From Bifidobacteriaceae bacterium (GTDB lineage Bacteria > Actinomycetota > Actinomycetes > Actinomycetales > WQXJ01), in assembly GCA_031265345.1 (NCBI GenBank), contig JAISCU010000050.1, forward strand, positions 1 through 23,312: a stretch of 23,312 bases of DNA. The letters are read 5' to 3'. The notes under the pieces were generated by a model. That model searched no databases. It saw only the letters and a list, made by a program, of their open reading frames with translations, and had not been told where the DNA came from. A program made the position numbers and the translations under genes. Each line of letters opens with the position of its first letter. The stretch's first letter is position 1. Positions 1 to 6,489 of the stretch are shown here, piece after piece.

Positions 1-3000
1 CCGCCGGCCAAGTCATACGTGTCCAGGCCGTCCCCGCCATACAACCGGTCGTCGCCCGGACCCCCCGCCAACACGTCCACGCCAGACCCGCCGCTCAACG
101 AATCGTCCCCCGGACCCCCATCGAGGAAGTCCGCACCATTGTTGCCGTTCAACGTGTCATTGCCGGAACCGCCATAAAGTGCGTCGGCCGAATCACCGGA
201 GCCGCTCAAGGTGTCATTCCCTCCCAGCCCATAGGCAATGGGCCAGCCCGCATTGGTGGTCAACCTGTCGTCGCCCTCGGTGCCGAACCACAGCATCGAG
301 GCGATCTGCGGCATGTCCCTGTAAAGGCCCACGCTCGTCGGCCCCAATGCCATCGTCAGGTCGGCCAGCCCGGAAATGCCGCTCTGCTGGGCGTAGAAGA
401 GGAACCGACCCAAGTCAGCCAGCAACTGATCCGTGGCCGGATCGTCCAGATCAAGGTCGCTCACTAGTTCGAGCAATCCCATCACGTTCAGCCGACCGTC
501 TGTTACCCAGTCGGCACTCAGCACTCCATACACGCGGCTGAGATGGGTTTGGTACAGCAATTCGCAAAAGTAGATCTCATACAGGCGCGTCCACACTCCG
601 GCCAGTATTACTGCGGCGGGCGCGTTCGGATTCGGACCCGAGACCCCATTGAACGAGCGGCCCAGAATAGCCTCTATAGCGGCCAGCTCCTGTGCGTTGA
701 AGTTCGGCCCGCGGCTGCCCAACGCCACCTGGTCTGCGCCGGATATCCTCAGGACCAATTCCCGGATCAACAGCTGACGCTCGGTCGTGTCCTCAGACAA
801 CGCGAACTCTTCGATCAGTTCCCTCAGCCGACCGGTCTGGTCGGCCATCACCGCGCGCTGCAGCGATGGCACCGAGCCGAAGGAGCGCACGTTCGGCAAG
901 GCCAGCACATCCGCAGGGATGCCCGCCCCATCATCCAGATCCGGTTCCACCGTGTCCCATCTGATGGTGCTGACCCAATACTCGGCGGCCTGATGGATCA
1001 AGCCGTCGCCGATCACCACAGGCGACGCCTCGCCCAGGACCACACCCACGTCAACTGTCTGATCCAACCGCACGGTTTCCAACGAGATCGACTTCACATC
1101 CGCATCATCCAAGGAACGCAATTCGCCGGTGTCCGCCCTTCCCGGATTCGCTTTGTCTTCCCACAACAAAAGGTCGCCCCAATGCCCGTCGCTGGGCTCA
1201 ATACTCTTGTTTCCATTCGAGTCCAACTCGGCCAACGCCACGAAACCGTTGCCTGCCAACTGCCCCGACGCAAGGCGAGTCGAGTCTCCGAATACTTCCA
1301 GCCCATTGTCGATCTTGCCGTTGCCGTTCCGGTCCCACGCCAGAATCTGGTCGTCTCCCTGAACCCAGTTGATCCGCTCGGCATAGCCGTTGACATCCAA
1401 GTCGAAGTAGGCTCCGTCCGCGGCGGTCGTCGGATCGAACCCATCGCCCGCCATGTCGATAATGATCGGGTCACTGGGAGGAGGAGGCGTCTCATCCTCG
1501 GCCTCTTCCATGCCGCCGTTGCCCGCCTCAGCGGCCTTCTTCGCCAGATCCAGCGCCCATGCGTACCGTTCAGCCCAGGTCGGATCAGTCTCGTGATCGC
1601 GCAGGTCTTGCTCCCTGTCGCAAGTCACGCCGCTTGAAGCGTCGACCAGGTCGGAAATCTCAGCAATCGCGCGCAAATGATCGCCGACCGCGCCATCCAT
1701 CAGATTCTTCACCACTGTGATTGCCGAATATGCGATCACCAGGCCGCTCACAGTTATCGCCCAACCTGCGGCACCTCCAAAAATCATCGCCCCCAAGCCG
1801 CCGACAATGACCTCTGCCACCAAGTCGTCACCGATTTGATCCGATAGTCCGTGGATGGCGTTAACGGTTCGTTCCAGGGGCTCACTCACCTGTGCGGGGC
1901 TGCAGCCATCAGCGGCTGCTTGGAGGGAGTCAGCGAACGCGATTCCCAATTGACCGTAGGCGTATATGGTCAGCCCAGCCCCGGCCACGCCGATCACACC
2001 AAGCCCAACCGTTGGCACATAACGCGAAAGCGCACTCATGGCCGTCGACTTGACCATGTGCTTCGGAGCGGCTTTGGCCAGCGTGCCTACTTTATTGCCG
2101 ATACGAGCCATGATTTTCTCGCCCACGCTCATTCGGTCCCACTTCGACCTGCCAAAAGTGTGGATAAGGTCGTTGTTAGGCGGGAAACCGAACAACTCGT
2201 GGCCCTTGACAGTCAGGGCGTCGCCCTCCATGGCACGATGAATCTCCCAAACCTCCTTCCCGCTCGAGTTCTTTACCTTGTGGACGTCGAAACTCAAACC
2301 GGCCAGGAACGCCTCAGACAAGGCCCCGATCTCCTTGGCTCGCGCCGACGGGTTCATGGCCAATAACGACAAAGCGTCAAATCCGTTGATCAACTTAACG
2401 ATCTTGTTGCCACTCAACGCCGGCAACTCCGTACGATAGAGCACTTTATCTGGTGGCGTAGCGAAATCCTGCGCCCCGGGACAGATCACCACTACTTCTG
2501 GCACGTTGATCGCCATCACGAACTTCCGTGATACGAAATCGTTCAATGACCTCATCCCAGCCACTTTCCCCCCTGAGCCCCCGTTCTTCACCTGCGCAGC
2601 AAAAGCCTTCCTGCTTGCGTCATCACCGTCGAAAGCATCCCGAAGGGCCTTTTCGACCGTGGCGTCGTTGAGCGCCTTCCCGGCTTCGGTGTCGCTAATG
2701 TAGCCATACTTCTTGGTTCCGGACAGCTCGCGCGCCGCCTGATAGGAGTACAACTCGTCGCCATCCAACGTGCCGATGATTCCTTCGTACAGCACCGGGA
2801 CGCGGTCTGCAGGAAGGTCCGCGCTAAGCTTGTTCACCTCGCGGTGAAGCATATCCATGAAAGCAGCCAAGTCGTCGTCAGTGCTGGTAGAAGTCAGCGG
2901 CCGATTCTTTTTTACCCACGCGGTGATCGAATTCGCGAAATCTGCGGCGCTGGACGCCCTCGGCACTGCGATCGGCAAGGCTTGTGCCTCGGCAGGGCTC

Positions 3001-3116
3001 GGAGGCGCTACCCCCAGCGCCAGGGCCGATACAACTGTAACCGCGACCGCTGTTGATGCGGCACCAACCGCACGCCGAAGGAGGCAACATACAGCATCAG
3101 CGCAACGCCTTATCAT
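1..3116 (-). CDS. Exported RTX-repeat protein, C-terminus cut by window edge
   Basis: The open frame runs about 1038 codons from ATG 3116 off the left edge. The start is chosen because AGGAG lies 7 bases upstream; an in-frame ATG at 3137 overlaps the stop of the preceding gene and is the alternative. Residues 1-45 form a signal peptide: arginine-rich start, long Ala/Val core, SPAEAQA-like cleavage region. Residues 46-360 are unrecognised. Two hydrophobic stretches follow (about 367-390 and 433-470). About 545-660 is the calcium-binding-type domain seen in large RTX exoproteins (PIIIDMAGDGF, then WDRNGNGKIDNGLEVFGD). Glycine/aspartate nonapeptides (GGxGNDTL, GGPGDDxL) begin near residue 945. 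RTX proteins are usually Gram-negative type I substrates; here an N-terminal Sec-type signal is seen and no type I exporter lies in the window. A calcium-folded secreted toxin, adhesin or enzyme is possible. No catalytic motif was recognised. Confidence 0.9.
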   Translation of the reverse strand, partial: MIRRCADAVCCLLRRAVGAASTAVAVTVVSALALGVAPPSPAEAQALPIAVPRASSAADFANSITAWVKKNRPLTSTSTDDDLAAFMDMLHREVNKLSADLPADRVPVLYEGIIGTLDGDELYSYQAARELSGTKKYGYISDTEAGKALNDATVEKALRDAFDGDDASRKAFAAQVKNGGSGGKVAGMRSLNDFVSRKFVMAINVPEVVVICPGAQDFATPPDKVLYRTELPALSGNKIVKLINGFDALSLLAMNPSARAKEIGALSEAFLAGLSFDVHKVKNSSGKEVWEIHRAMEGDALTVKGHELFGFPPNNDLIHTFGRSKWDRMSVGEKIMARIGNKVGTLAKAAPKHMVKSTAMSALSRYVPTVGLGVIGVAGAGLTIYAYGQLGIAFADSLQAAADGCSPAQVSEPLERTVNAIHGLSDQIGDDLVAEVIVGGLGAMIFGGAAGWAITVSGLVIAYSAITVVKNLMDGAVGDHLRAIAEISDLVDASSGVTCDREQDLRDHETDPTWAERYAWALDLAKKAAEAGNGGMEEAEDETPPPPSDPIIIDMAGDGFDPTTAADGAYFDLDVNGYAERINWVQGDDQILAWDRNGNGKIDNGLEVFGDSTRLASGQLAGNGFVALAELDSNGNKSIEPSDGHWGDLLLWEDKANPGRADTGELRSLDDADVKSISLETVRLDQTVDVGVVLGEASPVVIGDGLIHQAAEYWVSTIRWDTVEPDLDDGAGIPADVLALPNVRSFGSVPSLQRAVMADQTGRLRELIEEFALSEDTTERQLLIRELVLRISGADQVALGSRGPNFNAQELAAIEAILGRSFNGVSGPNPNAPAAVILAGVWTRLYEIYFCELLYQTHLSRVYGVLSADWVTDGRLNVMGLLELVSDLDLDDPATDQLLADLGRFLFYAQQSGISGLADLTMALGPTSVGLYRDMPQIASMLWFGTEGDDRLTTNAGWPIAYGLGGNDTLSGSGDSADALYGGSGNDTLNGNNGADFLDGGPGDDSLSGGSGVDVLAGGPGDDRLYGGDGLDTYDLAG

Positions 3117-3133
3117 GACCTGGCTCCTGCGAA

Positions 3134-3559
3134 TCATGCTTCCTCCACTCTCCGTCCGATGTCACCGGCAAACCGGATCCTGTCAGGCTCATATGCGTCA
3201 CCAGTGATAACCATGAACAATCCTTCCTTGAGAATCCCGTACAGATTCGGCATGCGCCATAGATCCGAATCGGCAGGATTCCCATAATTGACCCAGACGA
3301 CCAAGCGGCGATCATCTTCCGTCACTGTCGATACGTCCTCGTCTCCGACCAGCACCAACACCTCGCGCCCCACTATCAATGCCCAGTACACGGGAATCCC
3401 CAGGTTGCCGCCTCCCAGGCCAACCACTATCGCTTCCCGCTCGGCATCCACAGCAGGCTTCCCGAACATCGCCGGGCCGTCGAACCAGGGACTCTGAATC
3501 CCAAGCGCCTCCAACCGCTCGGTTTCCTGCGTGTCCAATTCTCGATAGACAAATGTCAT
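3134..3559 (-). CDS. Paralogue D of an unrecognised 141-residue family
   Basis: This is the last of four tandem paralogues, just before the RTX gene. The start at ATG 3559 (MTFVYREL) is supported by AAGGAG 7 bases upstream and by the same start in copies B and C. A TTG at 3610 would only translate the upstream spacer. There is no signal peptide or membrane segment, so it is probably cytoplasmic. Family landmarks are LEALGIQSPW (about 17-25), IVVGLGGG (44-51), YWAL (58-61), a DLW.MP..Y..LKEGLF stretch (about 99-114) and an IRFAG..G..VEEA tail. It is closest to copy A (NLG, YWAL, VGREVL), while B and C form another pair. Its stop overlaps a possible RTX start at 3137, and the favoured RTX start is 18 bases further, so the two are probably co-translated. 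I do not recognise the fold; an immunity protein or chaperone for the RTX protein is only a guess. Confidence 0.82.
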   Translation of the reverse strand: MTFVYRELDTQETERLEALGIQSPWFDGPAMFGKPAVDAEREAIVVGLGGGNLGIPVYWALIVGREVLVLVGDEDVSTVTEDDRRLVVWVNYGNPADSDLWRMPNLYGILKEGLFMVITGDAYEPDRIRFAGDIGRRVEEA

Positions 3560-3714
3560 GATCGGGCTCCTTCCAATCGCTGATTCCTGCTGTGTATCAT
3601 TGCTTGCCAATCCCGTCCCTGCGGAACTGCTCTAGCTGACGCCAATGCCATTCGGCCACGTCCTGCCGCACGGAGTTCGGGTCCTGTGTTCTGCTCTTCG
3701 ATGAACGTGCTCAT
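3556..3714 (-). CDS. Spacer small ORF after paralogue C, probably frame-shifted
   Basis: The ATG at 3714 overlaps the stop of paralogue C (ATGA). The frame runs 52 codons, and its own stop again overlaps the ATG of paralogue D (ATGA). The first 13 residues (MSTFIEEQNTGPE) match the small ORF after paralogue B. One extra base near codon 14 then puts this copy in another frame, rich in Ala, Arg and Gly. Reading across that base restores QDVAEWHWRQLEQF and the same IGKQ end as copy B. It is therefore either a frame-shifted copy of a 38-residue peptide, or the original form that couples translation of C to D. The conserved sequence favours the first. Confidence 0.45.
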   Translation of the reverse strand: MSTFIEEQNTGPELRAAGRGRMALASARAVPQGRDWQAMIHSRNQRLEGARS

Positions 3715-4139
3715 GCGTCCTCCACCAACTCTCCGATGTTGCCCGCGAAACGAATCGCACCCGGATAATATGCTTCGCCGTCTGCTATCACCATGAACAG
3801 ACCCTCCTTGAGTAACCTGTACACCTCCGGAACCTGCCATATCGGTGAGTCGACCGGCGAGCGGCGGTCTATCTGAACGGTTAGCCGACGGTCCACCGAG
3901 CGGTCCTTCGACGGAATCCTCTGGCCCTCCAGAATCGCTACACTGCTGTCGATGATCAACGCCCAGAAGCACGGGATCTCGAAGCTTCCTCCACCAAGGC
4001 CCACCACAATTGCGTCACGCTCTGAGTCCACAGCGGGCTTGCCCAACACGGCTGGCCCCTTGCACCAGGGACTCTTGATTCCAAGTGCTTCCACGCGCTC
4101 AGTTTCTTCCGCGTCCAATTCTCGATAGACGAATGTCAT
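3711..4139 (-). CDS. Paralogue C of an unrecognised 142-residue family
   Basis: This is the third gene of the tandem array. ATG 4139 is chosen for its AAGGAG at 7 bases and the shared MTFVYREL start; a TTG at 4190 lies within the spacer. It is very close to paralogue B (shared GGGSFEIP, FWAL, DRRSPVDSP, GEAY and GNIGELVE) and less like A and D. Copy C has diverged most in the central strand region, where DSSVAILEGQRIPSKDRS replaces the GRDVAILEGRTDP type. A cysteine follows SPW at residue 26, as in A and B. No signal peptide or membrane segment is present. Its stop overlaps the spacer ORF that leads to D. Function is unknown. Confidence 0.82.
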   Translation of the reverse strand: MTFVYRELDAEETERVEALGIKSPWCKGPAVLGKPAVDSERDAIVVGLGGGSFEIPCFWALIIDSSVAILEGQRIPSKDRSVDRRLTVQIDRRSPVDSPIWQVPEVYRLLKEGLFMVIADGEAYYPGAIRFAGNIGELVEDA

Positions 4140-4176
4140 GATCGGGCTCCTTCCAATCGTTGATTCCTGCTGTGCA

Positions 4177-4293
4177 TCATTGCTTGCCAATCCCGTCCCT
4201 GCGGAACTGCTCCAGATGACGCCAAGACCATTCGGCCGCGTCCTGCCCCCACGGTTCGGGTCCTGTGTTCTGCTCTTCGATGAACGTGCTCAT
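4177..4293 (-). CDS. 38-residue small protein between paralogues B and C
   Basis: The ATG at 4293 overlaps the stop of paralogue B (ATGA), and the GTGGAGGAAGC end of B provides a ribosome site. The peptide starts MSTFIEEQNTGPEPWGQD and continues with a Trp/Glu/Gln/Arg-rich, probably helical half ending IGKQ. It is the only one of three spacer copies in which this frame is intact. The copies after C and A share the start (M-S-x-F/L...QN.GP) but need a one-base correction to stay in the same frame. Base 4177 is 38 bases upstream of the ATG of C. It may be a real peptide made with each paralogue or only a translation-coupling spacer. I recognise no family. Confidence 0.5.
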   Translation of the reverse strand: MSTFIEEQNTGPEPWGQDAAEWSWRHLEQFRRDGIGKQ

Positions 4294-4718
4294 GCTTCCT
4301 CCACCAACTCTCCGATGTTGCCGGCGAACCGGATTACGCCAGGGCGATATGCCTCGCCGCCCGTGAGAACCGTGAACAGTCCTTCCTTGAGCAACCTGTA
4401 CACGTCCGGCATCTGCCATAACGGCGAATCAACGGGCGACCTACGATCAACCCACACGACCAGCCGACGGTCTTCGGCCGGGCCTGCAGACGGATCGGTC
4501 CGACCCTCCAGAATCGCGACATCGCGGCCTGCGATCAGCGCCCAGAAGTGCGGGATCTCGAAGCTCCCGCCGCCGAGGCCCACCACGATCACGTTCCGCT
4601 CGGCGTCCAGAGCGGGCGTCCCGAACCTGGCCGAGCCTTTGCACCAGGGGCTTTGAATCCCGAGCGCCTCCAACCGCTCAGTTTCTTCGGCGTCCAATTC
4701 TCGATACACAAATGTCAT
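4290..4718 (-). CDS. Paralogue B of an unrecognised 142-residue family
   Basis: This is the second gene of the array. ATG 4718 is preceded by AAGGAG at 7 bases. The protein begins MTFVYRELDAEETERLEALG. The VVGLGGG motif lies at 45-51, FWALIAGRDVAILEG at 58-72, RRLVVWVDRRSPVDSPLW at 84-101 and YRLLKEGLF at 107-115. It pairs with copy C by GGGSFEIP, RRSPVDSP and GEAY. The stop overlaps the 38-residue small ORF. The central part reads like alternating strands around a glycine-rich turn, with a helical C-terminal third. It has no export signal. Function is not recognised; being one of four copies beside an exported RTX protein suggests a family of specificity partners, which is inference. Confidence 0.82.
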   Translation of the reverse strand: MTFVYRELDAEETERLEALGIQSPWCKGSARFGTPALDAERNVIVVGLGGGSFEIPHFWALIAGRDVAILEGRTDPSAGPAEDRRLVVWVDRRSPVDSPLWQMPDVYRLLKEGLFTVLTGGEAYRPGVIRFAGNIGELVEEA

Positions 4719-4876
4719 GATCGGGCTCCTTCCAATCGTTGATTCCTGATAACTGTCAGCGTTCGCCACAAGGGCCCACGCAAGACTGCCGCAAGAGCTG
4801 GCGATGACGTTCGGTCAAGTCCAGTCCATCCCCGCCGTGAGGGACCGATGTTCTGCATCCCCGACAAGGCGCTCAT
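4715..4876 (-). CDS. Spacer small ORF after paralogue A, diverged copy
   Basis: The ATG at 4876 overlaps the stop of paralogue A (ATGA). The open frame runs 53 codons and stops over the ATG of paralogue B (ATGA), ending NQRLEGARS like the spacer ORF after C. The start (MSALSGMQNIGPS) resembles MSTFIEEQNTGPE of the other copies. A shifted frame from about codon 15 gives GLDLTERHRQLLRQ, which resembles the QDAAEWSWRHLEQFRR part of the intact 38-residue copy. It is most likely a decayed copy of that peptide that still connects A to B. Translation is uncertain. Confidence 0.35.
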   Translation of the reverse strand: MSALSGMQNIGPSRRGWTGLDRTSSPALAAVLRGPLWRTLTVIRNQRLEGARS

Positions 4877-5298
4877 GATTCCTCAACCAACTTCCCAACC
4901 GGTCCCGCGAAGCGTATCTCTCCACGCCGGTATACCTCGCCTGTCCATTCCATGAACAGTCCTTTCTTAAGCATTTGGTAAAGATCTGGCATCCGCCACA
5001 ATGGCGAGTCCCACGGACTTCCGGAGTTGACCCAGACCACCATGCGGGGGTCCTCGACAGTCACAGCAGAAATGTCGGTTCGCCCTTCAAGAATCAGCAC
5101 TTCTCGGCCGACCACCAGCGCCCAATAGATCGGGACACCCAGGTTGCCGCCTCCCAGACCCACGACCATTGCGCCCCGCTCGACGTCAACCGCTGGCTTC
5201 CCGAACATCGCCGGGCCGTCGCACCAAGGACTCTGAATCCCAAGCGCCTCCAATCGCGCGGCCTCCTGAGCGTCCAGTTCACGATAGACATAGGCCAT
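4873..5298 (-). CDS. Paralogue A of an unrecognised 141-residue family, first gene of the RTX operon
   Basis: This is the most upstream of the four paralogues. ATG 5298 (MAYVYREL) is chosen by alignment with the other copies. The ribosome site is weaker here (GAAAG further upstream), and the frame stays open to 5448 without further similarity. It carries LEALGIQSPW, VVGLGGGNLG, YWALVVGREVLILEGRTD, VVWVNSGSPWDSPLW and IRFAGPVGKLVEES. It is nearest to copy D, so the array order is type 1, type 2, type 2, type 1. It differs from the others at the C-terminal loop (MEWTGEVYRRGE). No signal peptide or membrane span is seen. The promoter must lie upstream in 5299-6489, but I could not point to one. 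Confidence 0.8.
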   Translation of the reverse strand: MAYVYRELDAQEAARLEALGIQSPWCDGPAMFGKPAVDVERGAMVVGLGGGNLGVPIYWALVVGREVLILEGRTDISAVTVEDPRMVVWVNSGSPWDSPLWRMPDLYQMLKKGLFMEWTGEVYRRGEIRFAGPVGKLVEES

Positions 5299-6489
5299 GA
5301 TCAGATCGCTTTCAGTTGATGGTTCCTGCAGCGCGGCATTGTCCGCCGCCCCGGCTCTCGCGACACCGCCGTAATGGTCGCCGATGCATCTGGCCGCGCC
5401 CCATCCGCCACGGTGACGCGACAGCGGTGTGATGCTGCTCCGTTGCAATGGTCATGCCGACTCCGAGCGCACGTCGAAATGCCCGTCATGATGCATGCCA
5501 GGACTGATCCTCTCGAGGTCGGGCCGCCCGGCTTTGAGCGTTGGCGCTGCCCTCGACAGCCGGTATCGCTCCACGACGGCGACTGCGGCGGGGACGCGTG
5601 CAAGCTACTGCGTGAAGCCCGCCGGGCCGTAAGGCTCCGCCCCTCGCGGGCCTCCGCACTCGCGATGCGGCGGGCACCCGTCCGTGACGAAGACACAGGA
5701 GGCCCGGACTCCTGGCTTTGCGCCGCTGCCAGGTCGGACGAGCAGCGCGCGCTCCACCGTCTGGGCCAACGCCGTACTGGACTCGAACGACCCATGGCGG
5801 CGAACGCCCGCTCGTTCCGCGCCAATGCCGCCTCGCACATGTGTGCGAACTGGGACTCGGGGCCGACCTTCCCCGTCGCCCGAGGGTTGCCGGTGCTCAA
5901 CGGGCCGCTGGGGTGGCGACCGTGCGGAATGCGTCTCCGTTGAACGAAGGTCATTGAGGGAGTTCCTTGCTGGTGGAACGACGGGGCTAAGGACCGACGA
6001 GATTCATGAGCAGGCTACCGCGTTGACTGGGCTCACCGCAATCCCCCAAACGGCGTAGCCCAAATGGCCAGCGACTCGCGACCCGCGTGTCTGGTTGGTC
6101 GCCCGCTCGCAGGTGATCCGCACTGGCGGTGTGCAAACCCACTTCCCAAAAGGCCCTCGTAGGACCGGCGGCGGGCGGGACCCGCCAACGGAAGCTCGCC
6201 CGTCTGACACCGCCGAAAGCACGCGTCGGGCAGGGCGCCTTGGCGAGGTGACGCCACCTTGTCCCAGACTGTTCTGTCAAGACGACGCAGCGCCGGGCGC
6301 GTCGACCGGCAGAACCGGCGAGGACCAAGAGCCAGTTCGCCCAGAACTGGGCTCGGCCACTTGGACCCGAGCAAGATGACGGCAGCACTCGCGTGGCCAA
6401 CTCGACCAGCAATCGGCTCTAGGCTCACGCGAATCCGAGCGGTCGGCACCGTGCTAGGACCGACGCTGATCCGCCGTAAGCTTGGGCTC
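5299..6489. other. Long stretch without a supportable gene
   Basis: Several open frames of 60-217 codons exist here on both strands. They overlap each other, are rich in Arg, Pro, Ala and Ser, lack ribosome sites and match no family I know. The stretch separates the divergent RTX operon (minus) and RCC1-repeat gene (plus), so it should hold both promoters. The only clear structure is the hairpin at 6329-6354. Decayed genes or structured RNA cannot be excluded by eye. Confidence 0.55.
6329..6354. repeat. Hairpin upstream of the RCC1-repeat gene
   Basis: GAGCCAGTTC and GAACTGGGCTC face each other around GCCCA, giving a strong stem with one bulged G. No T-run follows, so it is not a classic terminator. 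It could be a regulator site or a leader structure for the downstream gene. Confidence 0.4.

Noticed and set aside
543..1637. 364-codon open frame on the plus strand
   Set aside because: It is antisense to the RTX gene, whose conserved calcium-binding domain and repeats are clear on the minus strand.
5301..5954. 217-codon minus-strand frame and overlapping plus-strand frames
   Set aside because: Arg/Ser-rich, no ribosome site, no family match, and several competing frames.
6095..6370. Possible relatives of the 92-bp repeats
   Set aside because: Only short GC-rich matches (CTGGGACA, ACGCG) without the regular spacing.
6259..6489. Longer N-terminus for the RCC1-repeat protein
   Set aside because: Low-complexity Arg/Pro sequence over a hairpin; the start at 6490 is preferred, but not proven.
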